The position numbers and the translations under genes were made by a program. Below the pieces are notes generated by a model, which saw nothing but the letters and a program-made list of their open reading frames with translations, was not told the origin of the DNA and made no database searches. From Distichodus sexfasciatus (lineage: Eukaryota > Chordata > Actinopteri > Characiformes > Distichodontidae), in assembly GCA_032718565.1 (NCBI GenBank), contig JAVGVS010000399.1, forward strand, positions 248,001 to 312,000: 64,000 nt of DNA, in the 5' to 3' direction. Positions 11,201 to 20,468 of the stretch are shown here, one piece after another; positions within the stretch are counted from its first letter, which is position 1; every line of letters begins with the position of its first letter.

Positions 11201-11937
11201 TGGGCTACATGTTCCTGACATTAAAAGGCTCGTATAAAGAGGTAAGGAACTTCTTTTCTGATTGCACACCTTTGGGACAGTTTGTCTAGAAAGGCTGTCG
11301 GCAAATGATTGCTGTAGACAGTACATACGTTAATAGACGGTGACAGAAGGAAGGATGAGCTGTCGTCTTTCTTCTACAATCTGCAACAGCACGATCTTGT
11401 ACAATTTGCGTTGCACTCAGTGAATGTAGGCTTGATTGAGCAAATTAGACATGTAAGATGAAGGATCTAAAAAAAGCAGCGGCTCTCCGCACGGGTCTGT
11501 ATGCCAAGCAGCTTCTGGAAATAGGCCTAGGAAACTAGCAATTATCAACAAGGCGCGCAGGTCTGGAGTAAATACAGGTCCGTGGCTGCTTCACGTAAAA
11601 AGCGACACACTCGAAATCAGCAACTCTCACCCCAAAGGGAGGGTGTAAAGTCAGGAGCCAACTTCAATTCCGCCACTGATTACCTAATGGAATCAATCAG
11701 AGCCTTGATTTGAGGGTTTGAAAGAATACCTTTGAGCGTGCGCAGCAAACCGGGCGGCGAGGGAGCTTTGTGACTTCTGAAACGGTACCTGATTTTGACA
11801 TTTTATTTGCAATCCCTTTCATTTTCCAGCGTCTCCGGATAATGACCCAGCCTACGTCAGCGGTGAAAAGCCAAGAGAACGGGCCCGAACAGCAACCCGA
11901 AAACCCGACCCCAGCCAATGACGAGGCGTACATCTAA
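5007..11937 (+). CDS. slc6a1: Sodium/chloride-dependent GABA transporter 1 (GAT-1), 14 coding exons
   Basis: Plasma-membrane transporter that, in the GAT-1 family, clears GABA from synapses by Na+/Cl- symport. Coding exons: 5007-5241, 5496-5627, 5832-5932, 6291-6400, 6695-6827, 6984-7118, 7220-7323, 7559-7683, 7862-7974, 8338-8469, 10224-10326, 10882-10982, 11074-11241, 11830-11937. They sum to 1800 nt, 599 codons plus TAA, the same length as mammalian GAT-1, and all junctions are GT/AG and in phase. Family residues are present one position earlier than in mammals: Tyr59-Ala60 to Asn65 (TM1), Glu100, Tyr139 (GABA site), Ser294, Asn326, Ser330, Asp394-Ser395 and Thr399. The Cys163/Cys172 pair of extracellular loop 2 is kept. 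Two of the three loop-2 glycosylation sequons remain (Asn175, Asn183); the middle one reads Asn-Met-Ala. The C-terminus Ala-Tyr-Ile matches the PDZ-type tail. The start is the ATG at 5007, opening the conserved MATNG N-terminus. Whether this is the a or b fish copy cannot be told from sequence alone. Confidence 0.97.
5496..5627 (+). CDS. slc6a1: slc6a1 coding exon 2 (residues 79-123, TM2)
   Basis: TTTCTGTTTAG acceptor, GTAAAT donor. Encodes TM2 with Glu100 in LFLLETALGQ and the GQYTSIGGLGVWKLAPMFK linker before TM3. Mammalian GAT-1 has Cys-Ser where this has Thr-Ala (101-102), a substitution of the kind common between orthologs. Confidence 0.95.
5832..5932 (+). CDS. slc6a1: slc6a1 coding exon 3 (residues 123-156, TM3)
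   Basis: TTATTCCTAG acceptor and GTAAGT donor. Encodes TM3, including Tyr139 in LNIYYIVI; the equivalent Tyr140 of mammalian GAT-1 is essential for GABA recognition. Ends in phase 0 after FTT. Confidence 0.95.
6291..6400 (+). CDS. slc6a1: slc6a1 coding exon 4 (residues 157-193, extracellular loop 2)
   Basis: CTTTTTTTAG acceptor and GTAAGT donor. Carries the large extracellular loop: Cys163 and Cys172 (disulfide pair in the family) and sequons Asn175-Tyr-Ser and Asn183-Met-Thr. The central sequon known from mammals is replaced by Asn180-Met-Ala and cannot be glycosylated. Confidence 0.95.
6695..6827 (+). CDS. slc6a1: slc6a1 coding exon 5 (residues 193-237, TM4)
   Basis: CCCTCAG acceptor; GTAAGG donor. 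Begins by completing Glu193, then RNMHQLTDG, and encodes TM4 (LAITLAIAWVLVYFCIWKG). Ends in phase 0 at Lys237. Confidence 0.95.
6984..7118 (+). CDS. slc6a1: slc6a1 coding exon 6 (residues 238-282, TM5)
   Basis: TTTTCCAG acceptor; donor GTGCGT is a weaker but usable site. Exactly 45 codons. Encodes TM5 (VVYFSATYPYFMLLILFFRG) and the LPGAKEGI segment of extracellular loop 3. Confidence 0.95.
7220..7323 (+). CDS. slc6a1: slc6a1 coding exon 7 (residues 283-317, TM6)
   Basis: TTTTCTCAG acceptor; donor GTATGG. Encodes TM6 with WLDAATQIFFSYGLGLGSL; Ser294 corresponds to the sodium/chloride ligand Ser295 of mammalian GAT-1. Donor splits Lys317 after two bases. Confidence 0.95.
7559..7683 (+). CDS. 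slc6a1: slc6a1 coding exon 8 (residues 317-359, TM7)
   Basis: CTCAACAG acceptor; GTAATT donor. Encodes TM7 (CCINSFTSMFAGFVIFS) with Asn326 and Ser330, equivalents of the Na1 and chloride-site residues Asn327/Ser331, then the start of extracellular loop 4. Confidence 0.95.
7862..7974 (+). CDS. slc6a1: slc6a1 coding exon 9 (residues 359-396, TM8)
   Basis: CCCTTTCAG acceptor; GTAAAG donor. Encodes GLAFLAYPEAVTQLP of loop 4 and TM8, ending LMLGIDSQ with Asp394-Ser395 (Asp395-Ser396 in mammals, Na2 and Na1 coupling). Confidence 0.95.
8150..8278 (+). mobile_element. tRNA-like SINE fragment in slc6a1 intron 9
   Basis: Shows an A-box-like TGGCATGCTAATGG and a B-box-like GGATTTGAGTC about 40 bp later, as in the tRNA-headed SINEs downstream, followed by a short unrelated tail. 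Diverged, so the family is uncertain. It sits 60 bp before exon 10 in the sense direction. Confidence 0.45.
8338..8469 (+). CDS. slc6a1: slc6a1 coding exon 10 (residues 397-440, TM9)
   Basis: TCTCTACAG acceptor; GTAAGT donor; 44 codons in phase 0. Contains Thr399 (Thr400 in mammals), the FITALVDEFPRLLR intracellular loop and TM9 (AVVCLVSYVIGLSNITQ). Confidence 0.95.
8470..10223 (+). other. slc6a1: slc6a1 intron 10, the longest intron (1754 bp)
   Basis: Bounded by GTAAGT and TTAATTACAG. Contains no coding exon between residues 440 and 441 and no repeat that I recognise; the open frames across it (up to 94 codons) show no family resemblance. Confidence 0.6.
10224..10326 (+). CDS. slc6a1: slc6a1 coding exon 11 (residues 441-475, TM10)
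   Basis: TTAATTACAG acceptor; GTAACC donor. Encodes GGLYVFKLFDYYSASG and TM10 (LFLVFFECISISWFY). Split Gly475. Confidence 0.95.
10575..10800. promoter_or_regulatory. Candidate intronic enhancer with paired octamer motifs
   Basis: Within intron 11, ATGCAAAT at 10733-10740 and its inverted copy ATTTGCAT at 10757-10764 lie 16 bp apart. Around them are AATTCATGCTAAT, GAATGCATATGAAT and TTAATT words, in a stretch less AT-simple than its flanks. Octamers bind POU-domain factors, which are common neural regulators. Enhancer activity is an inference. Confidence 0.4.
10882..10982 (+). CDS. slc6a1: slc6a1 coding exon 12 (residues 475-508, start of TM11)
   Basis: TCATCTCCAAG acceptor; GTAAGT donor. 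Encodes the VNKFYGNIEEMIGYKPC loop and WWKLCWVVFTPLIVA. Reading continues in phase 0 into exon 13. Confidence 0.95.
11074..11241 (+). CDS. slc6a1: slc6a1 coding exon 13 (residues 509-564, TM11-TM12)
   Basis: CTTTTTTAG acceptor; GTAAGG donor; 56 codons. Encodes the end of TM11, the PLTMNNYVFPKWGQGVGW loop and TM12 (LSSMVLIPGYMGYMFLTLKG). Confidence 0.95.
11830..11937 (+). CDS. slc6a1: slc6a1 coding exon 14 (residues 565-599, C-tail and stop)
   Basis: CATTTTCCAG acceptor. Encodes RLRIMTQP, a Gln/Glu/Pro-rich linker (SQENGPEQQPENP) and the terminal NDEAYI followed by TAA 11935-11937. The -AYI end matches the tail of mammalian GAT-1, which binds the PDZ protein Pals1. Confidence 0.95.
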   Translation, partial: RLRIMTQPTSAVKSQENGPEQQPENPTPANDEAYI

Positions 11938-12289
11938 ATCCTGAGTATCAAGGGCCGTCTCTTATTTCAAGAACAAAAACAGAGAAATGTAATCATGGTT
12001 GAACATGACCAAGGACTTCCGTTTGTCTAAAATATAATATATCACCTACCTCCAGGGGGAAAAAAAATATGTGACCAACCTGATTACAAGTGTTTGAATT
12101 TTTTAAATGTATGTGTGGAAAAAAAAAACAAAAAAACGACAAACCATCTGGCAATGATCTAGTGCTAGTTTGTATTTCATATGCAAGACATTAGTCTTTC
12201 CAACCACTTAACAAGGTAACTGCTAAATTAATGTAATTTGAGGTATAATTTCAAGTTTGGAGGCCCAATGTGATTGAACACTACTGTGC

Positions 12290-12293
<4 letters not shown>

Positions 12294-12332
<39 letters not shown>

Positions 12333-12372
12333 ATATATATATATATATATATATACATACATATATATATAC
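12294..12372. repeat. (TA)n microsatellite in the 3' UTR
   Basis: Two (TA)n blocks separated by a short AAAAAAT spacer. Each is self-complementary, so the transcribed RNA could fold as a hairpin. Likely polymorphic. Confidence 0.9.
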
Positions 12373-13803
12373 ACACCTGTAATTAATATTGTTAAGATAT
12401 TGTACAAAGATTTTAGACTAGAATCAACCTGTATTTGATTGTATTTGAAGAAATACAAAACGAAGGACTGAATGACTTAAGTTGGCACATACATGTTAAA
12501 TACACTGCATTGTGGAAAACAAGATTTAAAGCAACAGCCAACAGGCCAGTCCCTGGTTTATGTAGCTAGACTTTTGCTCTTTCTCTTTGAAGAGGTTAGC
12601 GTTTACAACAACCCCTTCCCTTTCGGTCATGGGCAAACCCTAAAAAAGCACAAGGCCAGTCTGGATTGAGTTTACAAGCCCCTGGGCAGCGATGAATTAT
12701 CTGTCACATAAAGCAGATTTGTGTTACGTTTAAAAAAAACAAAACAAGAAGACTGTTACAATTTTCGTTTTTATTTTCTAAAAAAAATCTAATAATAACA
12801 ACTTTGTATGTGTTTTTTTAGAGTCATCTTTTTAGGATGTTTTTTCTATGTAAGAGTGAGAAGGACCAAAATCACGTTCACATAAAAAGTCAGAGGCTAC
12901 GGTAAATGCAGTGAGTTTAGCATCACACTGTGTCCTAAACACAGGGTACGCAGAAGTTATGCAGTCCATAATATTTTCACGGCTTGGCCGTCAGCCTGGT
13001 TCCACTGTTAATCCTGCTTATTTACATGCTTTGCATGCCACTCCTCAGGAACAATGGTGGAAGTGACCAAGATTTTTTGTTTTCTGTTCTTTTCTGAATC
13101 GAACGGATTAGAGCTGTGAACAGCGCCCGGCAAGCATGAGCAGGTCTGAGTAGAAGCCATAGTTTGTGAGGCCATTTTGTAGAAGACACCTTAGAGAAAC
13201 CAGCATCCTTTCTCCAAATAAATTTTACAGGCCGGTTGTACTCACGTTAAACACACAGCCTACGTTTCTTTTCTTCTCTTAGGAAATGGACAAGTCTTGG
13301 CAATAAATAAAATGAAAGCAAGCGTTGATGATGAATATGTTTTGTATGCATATCATATGGCAGAACTTGACGGTCTAAACCCTGTTTGCATTTAATTCCA
13401 TTGGTTTTGAGCACAAAGCTTTAAGACCACAAGCTAAGCGGTTGTATTTCAAGGCGGGGCGATGTTTAGTTTTGGCTACTGGGGCAACTACACATGACAG
13501 GGATCTGGATAAAAGACTCGTTTCTTCTCAGCAAAGATTATCTAACGAAAATGTGCAATCAATAAACGTTCCGTGGATTTTGTATAAAGTTATCCTCATT
13601 CATGGGATTTCACTCTGAAACAATGTTGTAAGAAACTGTACTGTGTAAAAGTATCTGTAGAATGTCCATCGAAACCGTACGGTTTTTGTCTCAATGTTAA
13701 AGACTCCTATATTATTTGCTGTTTTTTCTGCAATAATATATTGATCTCAAGCTTCAAGCACATAATCTTTGCTGGAGAAAATGTAAAAAGAAGAATGATT
13801 ATC

Positions 13804-14039
13804 AATAAACAAATATGAAAAGGATATAATAAATTATAGATGCTATGTCTAGTCAGAAATATTGTTTTGTATATTTCTAACTGTTTTCATGGAGCTAATA
13901 TAAAATATTCTATATAAAGAATATAATAAATGTCCTTAGATGGTGTTATAAAAAGCATGATTGCCATATGTTATCTTAAAAAATAAAGTATTATAGATTA
14001 TAATGCACCTGTCTGACTGGTCTGAGCTCAACCAATAAA
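13804..14039 (+). terminator. slc6a1: Cluster of poly(A) signals ending slc6a1
   Basis: AATAAA occurs at 13804, 13828, 13925, 13982 and 14034, with earlier copies at 13302, 13306 and 13561. Spread over 240 bp, these could give alternative 3' ends. A GT-rich stretch (GTCTGACTGGTCTGAG) between the last two would suit cleavage after 13982. Confidence 0.55.
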
Positions 14040-14045
14040 AAAACC

Positions 14046-14377
14046 ATATTTTCTACTCTTCATTTGTTAATAGTGCGTAAGACCACACATTAAAATTTAT
14101 CATCACAACGCAAAAGCAAAGTCACAACAAACACAACTGGAAATGAGTAAAAAAAGATTGAAAAATAAGACCTAGACTTAGTTTTTTAACAGGAACAACC
14201 TTCAGCGGTTAAATACTCATTGTATTTATGAGAATATATTGCAAGCACAACTTTTCTGTTTGATATAAGCTCCTTGTCTAGAAAGATCTCCATCGTTATT
14301 TAGACAGACATTAAGTCCAAAAATAAGATGTGTAGATGGACAACAAACCTTAACAAAGGCAGTTGATAGCGTAACAG
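14046..14377. other. Unannotated AT-rich DNA
   Basis: Nothing recognised: no long frame, repeat ends or tRNA-like motif. Confidence 0.5.
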
Positions 14378-14786
14378 TTGGGGCTGAGTATCGTTGCTGA
14401 TTTTCCTGCATCGATTCGATTCGATTCACAAGGTCATGATCCGATTCAATTCTCGATCGATTCGATATCGATTTATTTCGAGATTTCTTTGCGTCAATAC
14501 TAGTTTTGCTTGGTTATAAAATAACTTGTTTTAAAACCGAAGTGTTGCCAAACATCGGCCTTTAGGCCAGACGGTGGGACCCAAGCGGGCAGCTTCAGCC
14601 ATGGCTCTGTGGGACTTCCGGTTTAGGGTGGTCTCCGTTTTCGCCAGCTCTCCTTGCTTGGCGGTCATGAAGTAGTGCATAGCCGCGGGAAAAGGTCGAT
14701 CCGCCAAATTTTGGAATCGATATCATTATTTTCCGAATGAATCGATATTGATGTCGGTGAATCTCGATTTTTGAACCCAGCCCTAA
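14378..14786. mobile_element. Diverged hAT-type non-autonomous element
   Basis: The left end reads TTGGGGCTGAGTATCG and the right end GAACCCAGCCCTAA, imperfect inverted ends of the AGGGCTGGGT type. Just inside each end are ATCGATTCGAT-type words (14410-14475 and 14700-14770), which are themselves partly inverted. I found no clear 8-bp duplication, so the insertion is old or the limits are off. Confidence 0.6.
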
Positions 14787-14788
14787 TG

Positions 14789-14995
14789 CTTGATTGGGGC
14801 GTTCCACCCGTGATCGGAAGGTTGCTGGTTCGAATCCCAGGGCCGGTCAAGGTATCACTGAGGTACTCTTGAGCAAGGTACTGTCTATTAGCTGCCCACT
14901 GCTCCTTCATGGATGGGTCAAATGCAGAAGTCACATTTGGTCGTGGTGCACTGTGTGCTGTGCTGTGGTGTGTTCACAATGACACATAATCAAAT
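14789..14995 (+). mobile_element. tRNA-headed SINE, family 2 (sense)
   Basis: The B box GGTTCGAATCC is at 14828. It is followed by the family body: GCCGGTCAAGGTATCACTGAGGTAC, CTGCCCACTGCTCCTTCATGG, ATGGGTCAAATGCAGAAGTC and the tail GTGTGTTCACAATGACACAT, each recognisable in the other family 2 copies. The head is truncated or worn. It abuts the preceding hAT element. Confidence 0.8.
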
Positions 14996-15670
14996 GTTTT
15001 GATCAGTGTGTAATAGGAGGGGCAACACAAGTTTTCCTACTGGTTCATTTTAAGCACTCATAATACGGGACATATCCACGAGTAATTAGAAGGCCCATAT
15101 TATCTTCTTTGCACGTCCATTTGGGTCTGTACTGCCTCTACACACACTGTCAGTTTGTTTAAAAAAGGTCAGTTGTGTTGAAAGTATTCATCTCTGAATA
15201 TCTGTGGCCGCTTGAGTCATTTAGATTTCTCCTACTTCCCACGTCATTAGTGGGCGTTGAATAACTCCACTTCCTATCTGAGAAGCTCTGCCCACCAGGT
15301 ACAACGGCTAGCGCTTCCTGATCTGCCATGTTTTCCTGCAAGCGCTAGCGTAGGAACTGCGATGAAGAAGTCTACTGGCAGAGTGTTGTGTTGAACATGT
15401 CGTATGGATGGTCTGTTAGCAGCAGCCATGTCGATTATTTTCACATGAGGTAAACTCTCGCCGTGCTGTCTACGCACTCCTCGGTTCAGGAGTGGGCGTG
15501 TGGGCAGTAACCGCTCATTTGCATTTAGGAATACTAACAGTCTGTTGTGAAAGGGAGTGAAATAGAGCGGTAAAAAGCAGAATATCTGAGAGGTATTTTT
15601 AGCAAATTACTTGTTTAGTGGGGCTCACAACCTAAAAATGTTCAAACTTAAAAATGTATAATTTGGGACC

Positions 15671-16005
15671 TGGCGGCACGGTGGCGCAGTGGTTAGAAAT
15701 GTCACCTCACAACAAAGCCCTGAGTTGATCCCGGGGAGGATAGCCATAGGGCCTTTCTGAGTGGGTTGCATGCTCTCCATGTGTTTTTAATGTGGGTTTT
15801 TCCTCACAGTCCAATTAATTGGTTGATTGGTGACTCGAAATTGGCCCTTAAGGTGTGAATGTGAGTGTGTGTGTGCCCGCGGTGTGTTGGCACCTGCCCG
15901 GGGCTGGTCCCCGCCTTGCGCCCTGAAGTTGCCGGGATAGGCTCCGTTCCCCCCGCGACCCTAGTTGGGATTACAGTGGTTCGGGAAATGAATGAATAAT
16001 GAATA
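15671..16005 (+). mobile_element. tRNA-headed SINE, family 1 (sense, near full length)
   Basis: Starts GGCGGCACGGTGGCGCAGTG with the A box TGGCGCAGTGG, then a degenerate B box. The body carries CATGCTCTCC, GGGTTTTTCCTC and AATTGGTTGATTGGTGACTC, and it ends GGTTCGGGAAATGAATGAAT. The terminal GAATGAAT matches the CATTCATT start of minus-strand copies elsewhere in the window. Confidence 0.85.
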
Positions 16006-17144
16006 TGGGACCTTTAAAGCTTAAATCAACTTTATGTAATTGAACTCTGTACCATGGATAATTATGTCTTGCTGTTTGTTTAAAATTTCATAATGTATAG
16101 TCTAACAGAGTGATAAGTGAATAAAACTGGCTTTTACATTGTAAATGATAATCTATGATAATGCTTGATAGAATTGATGATGGTCAATATGATGATAATC
16201 ATCATTACATGCATCTCATAATGACAAAACTTTCTACCGCCATGACCGTTAGAAGGAAAAAACTACTGGGGGTAGTTAAGAAAAATGCATTTTCTGAAAT
16301 AAAGCCTGTGTCTGACCTTTTCACCAATAACAGCTTTGTTGTCAGGCCTCAGGCTACACATAAGCTCTTCCACAACCATATAACACATTATGACAAAAAC
16401 TGACATTGAAACATTTTGATACAGAATGTTTTCCGTACGGCAAATTGTCATATAACGCAATGTTGAGTTAGTGTTGCAATAAATAACAGTGAAATTACTC
16501 TGCATGACATGATTTTTTATGAAATTGTGTAGCCAGGTTTATGTATTTGTGAGAGATCTGAATGTCCTCCTAAAAAGGCCAGGAAAAGTGAGATGTCTGG
16601 CGTTTTTGCATATGAAAAGAGCGGTGTCATGATGAAACAATGTTTTATAGAAAGGGTGCCACATTTTTATTTAAAGAGCTTTTTTTTTTTGGTTACTGCC
16701 ACACAGGCGTGTTTCCAGCCTTTAAAGACCCTGGGTCAGATGTAAATTCAAAGAGGAGCCCAGGATTTATTTTTCAATTTCTGCCAAGTATATAGGTGTT
16801 ATAGTGGGCTACATTGTATTTTAATTTCCAGATGCATGCATGGTAATAAATAAATAAATAAGCTTTTTAACTGTACAGTTATTTTGGCTACCTGGGCTAG
16901 ACTCAAAATACGGCCCTGTAAGTAAAATCGACGGCGGCATACTCTATTTGCTAAATGTCTTTACATCTAATAATAATAGACGTAATGAGGGTTGTTCATA
17001 ATGAAGTGATTAGAGTGTTGATGTGTGTGTTTATGACAATATTTCTTCTCACATCGTTAGTTTGCTTTTCAGCCTATGCTGAGATGCACATTTCTACTTA
17101 CCATGAATTTCAGCTTTCCTGCAGCTTACAGTTCAAGTTTTTGC

Positions 17145-17148
<4 letters not shown>
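16006..17148. other. Unannotated AT-rich DNA
   Basis: No gene or named repeat seen; a short (AAT)n-like AAATAAATAAATAA lies near 16848. Frames of 80 codons or so look random. Confidence 0.5.
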
Positions 17149-17206
<58 letters not shown>

Positions 17207-17270
17207 CTACTACTACTACTACTACTAATAATAATAATAATAATAGTCATCATCATCATCATCATCATCA
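17149..17270. repeat. Compound trinucleotide microsatellite
   Basis: Consecutive blocks of (TAA)n, (CTA)n, (ATA)n and (CAT)n. It produces the Ile/Leu-only stretch in one frame, which is not a protein. Confidence 0.95.
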
Positions 17271-18400
17271 CTCAAGTAATTGCAACTAAAACCATTTGTA
17301 AATTAATTTCAGGCAAAAAAAGTACAAATAGAGAATGCATAGCTGGAATGTGGGATGTATATATTATACACTTCAGTGAATTGCTCTGCCGTGAAATTTC
17401 ACCACCCTTTCGAGAGAGATGACTCATTAATGTATGCACTGAGGGTATGAAAAGCATGAAGATGGATTGATATTCTAGGGGGGGTGTTTATGCACTGCCA
17501 TCATTTTCAGAGGCCCAGGCTGGTTAGTAGCTCACGCAGTTTTCTTCAGTTTTCACAGACAATTACCTTGCCCCCCTAATAGTAGCTCAGGCAATCATTC
17601 AGTCAGCGCTGCTGGGGTACGGCACTGCCTGTAGCAATCTGTTATAATGTATATATTGTTTTCCTATCATGTAATGAGAAGACATCAACGTTGCAGATGT
17701 TGCTGGAGTTTATTAACTTGCAATAAATTAACAGCAACATACTCGAACGCTGAACAAAGACATTTAATATGTCGTCTTGGTAATAAATGACAACGGACGA
17801 CAAATTTCTTGTGACACTAGCACTTCCAGAACAAAATGAGGTGGTTTTTTATCTTGTCTTTTGCAGATAACCAGGAGATTAAATGAAATTATGGCTCAAA
17901 AATGATAACATTTATTTCGGACTCATCTACCTCATCAGTATTTCACACTTCTCTATGTAACACAGCCATTTAAGGTTTTTTGTATTGACCATTTCCATCA
18001 GATGGGCAGCTTCTGAAGCATGTTAAAGTATGCAGTAAGGAAATGGCAAGTACATTTGTAAATGTCAGAACTGTTGTATGTGTGGGAATATACCATTATC
18101 ATACTTTGTGTGCTTGATTCATTCAATATTTTTAAAACATTTATATTCAGAGAGACTTACATTTTCTAGCTATGGGGACAGTCTCCAGGACCTAGCTAGG
18201 GTGTTTACCATTACACCACCACCAACGATAAATAAGACACCTGGAATGGAACACAGCGATCCAACACAGCCAGTCGATTGACCCTGTGGCTTGAGTGCTT
18301 GTGATGGCTTGGCGATTGTGGTATTGGTAAACCATTCATAGTAGCCTTTAGGACAATCTTGACTTGAATGGTCAGTGACCTGCAGAGGCATGAACCAGAA
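17271..18400. other. Unannotated DNA
   Basis: No gene recognised. The segment 17500-17650 is of mixed composition and could be non-coding functional DNA, but nothing specific supports that. Confidence 0.45.
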
Positions 18401-18600
18401 AGATGAGGTGGTGATGGCATCGTCCTTTGAGGGACTAAAAGCCTGTGTTGGTGACCATCAAATTGGGAGCTTGAATCCTGCTGGAGCCTGATTTCACTGT
18501 TGAACCTCTGAACAAGACCTTTAAGTCCAAGTAACTAGTAATTAGGACATATACATTACTCTATAGAAGATATTTTTACTAAATGATGTAAATGTAGAAC
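18400..18600 (+). mobile_element. Diverged tRNA-headed SINE remnant
   Basis: B-box-like GAGCTTGAATCCTGC is followed by TTGAACCTCTGAACAAGACCTTTAAG and, at the end, TTTACTAAATGATGTAAATGTAG. The last resembles the GCTAAATGCTGTAAATGTAA 3' end of family 3. Old and worn. Confidence 0.45.
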
Positions 18601-18827
18601 AGCCCATGATAAGCTCATGGGAGTTGATGGCAAGCGAGGGTGGCTTAACCCTCCACTACTTGTCCCGTCTTTGTTTTTCAGTATTAGTGGGAAACACTGC
18701 AGCTGATGGTATGGTCTGAGGCAAATCCCATCGTTGAAGGTCTCTCCAAAAAATTATTTTTGCTAGTCAGGGGCTGCAGGGGTAGTTGCGTAAAGAAATC
18801 AGTTTTTGCTTTCAACAAGAAAGCTGG

Positions 18828-18953
18828 GGTGCGTTTCTCAAAAGCTTAGTTGCTAATGTATTGCTAACTACATTAGCAACACTATGTTAGTTGCTAAAGT
18901 ATACTACGTTGGTTGCTAATGTAGTTAGCAACTATGCTATTGGGGAACGCACC
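18828..18953. mobile_element. Fold-back MITE, GGTGCGTTTC ends (copy 1)
   Basis: Begins GGTGCGTTTCTCAAAAGC and ends TGGGGAACGCACC. The interior is built of TTAGTTGCTAA and TTAGCAAC words in both orientations, so most of the 126 bp can fold on itself. A second copy lies at 29791-29922. No coding capacity and no clear target duplication. Confidence 0.75.
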
Positions 18954-18970
18954 ACTGAACAGCCTTTGAC

Positions 18971-19244
18971 CAGTGTTCGGGAGTAGCTTAACTACATTTT
19001 TCAGTAGCTAATCAGTAGCAAAGCTATGCTTGTTGTCCATTTTACAATCCGTAGCTTTAAAAGCAAGTAACTCATCTTAGCAGCTGCAAGATGGAGTCGG
19101 AGGGTGGAGGAGAAAGCAAGAATCTGTGTAAAATAACTTGTACGTAGCTATTTTTTCTCTGTAGTTTCTACTGTAGCCAGTTACTATATAAAAATATTGT
19201 GGTTATAACTATAGCTTGTAAAAGCTGACCCAAACACACTGGCT
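18971..19244. mobile_element. Diverged hAT-type non-autonomous element
   Basis: Left end CAGTGTTCGGGAGTAGCTTA with repeated AGTAGCTA words; probable right end GACCCAAACACACTG. No matching 8-bp duplication, so limits are uncertain. Confidence 0.5.
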
Positions 19245-20460
19245 CACAACAGCTTTGCCTGACCTTCATAATACTTAGGTTCCCTCTTCTTTGTAAGCCA
19301 TGAAAGGGACACATGCACCTGCAGTTCCAACAGGCAGATTTTGGCTTGGAGTGGTACATCCATTGTCCACCATTTCTAAAAATCACTCTCAAATGCATGA
19401 AGACATTGTCAATTTGTGCCGTGACATGTTTAACGTAATGACGTAACCAACTGACTGATTAAAATAATTAATTTCCAACAATTTTCTTTTTTTTGAATTT
19501 CACTGAATGTCAATTAGTTGCTGCAGCCCTAGCCCAAGCTTTGTTCCTAAAGCACCTTTGATGCGCACCGCTGAAGCATTGCTCAGTGAGCATTTTTCAA
19601 ATCAAGGGGAACATCTCTGCCTGTCACTTGCCCTGCATTGATAGTCACTGAAAAGTGAACAACAGCTTTTCTTTTTCCTCGAACAAATGCGTTCTAAAAA
19701 GACACCAAATCTTCTATGTTTGCTTAAAATCATGTGTGGAAAATGGAAAATTAGAGAAAACATTGACTACTGTCCACAAAGATTTTTGGTTCTTTAGAGT
19801 TGTTACACCTTGAACCTACAAGAAAAATGAAAGAGGAAAAATTATTTAAAAAATAAAAAAAAGCTCTATGTATTGTGCTATTCAAACATTTGTGTTCTTG
19901 TCTGTTTCTTATTTAAACTAAAATATCATGGTTGACCAGAACTGTAGATTTATGGCTGTGTGCTAATGCCTCGTCTGCAACGGCTGAACCTGAAATCTGT
20001 ACCTGTGCATGGCTGGTTAAAAAAAAAGGTAATTCTCTGAGAAACCTATTTTCTTTTGATAGATTAAAGACAAGGAGGCTTCAGTGTTAACCAAGCACTG
20101 TGACTTCCAACAGGAAGAGTTTCATCTCTCTAAGGGCAGGAGAGCAGGAGCCAAGAGCAGAACATAGCCTCTGCCTATCTAATCACATGTGAAATTGAGT
20201 GATGGTCTCCCCATTACACCCCCCTTACCCCCAAGTCTGTACCCATAGCCCTTTAGCTTTGCCTCTGCACACAGACTCTTGAATTTTTTGCCTGACTGCT
20301 GTCACATAAGCAAAACACTTACCTCCTTTTATCCTCACAAATGAAATGTAACATTATATTAAGTCAGCAGTTTATTTAGTCGTTGACTTGAATGCTTGAA
20401 TTTTAAACTGGAGCCATGAAGATCTTGGTGTTATTTCACTTTACATGCTCTGAAATTTGC
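19245..20460. other. Unannotated DNA
   Basis: No gene or repeat assigned. 20060-20290 is unusually balanced in composition for this region and is a mild candidate for non-coding constraint. Confidence 0.45.
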
Positions 20461-20468
20461 CTTTCCAT

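Larger units (their letters stand above)
11938..14045 (+). other. slc6a1: Probable 3' UTR of slc6a1
   Basis: No splice-like or coding signal follows the stop for about 2.1 kb, until a cluster of AATAAA words. Mammalian SLC6A1 also has a roughly 2-kb 3' UTR. The segment 12880-13700 is of mixed composition and could hold conserved regulatory sites. The end point is inferred from poly(A) signals. Confidence 0.6.

Noticed and set aside
16955..17422. 155-codon frame with a long Ile/Leu stretch
   Set aside because: The stretch is the (TAA)n/(CTA)n microsatellite translated; flanks have no protein character.
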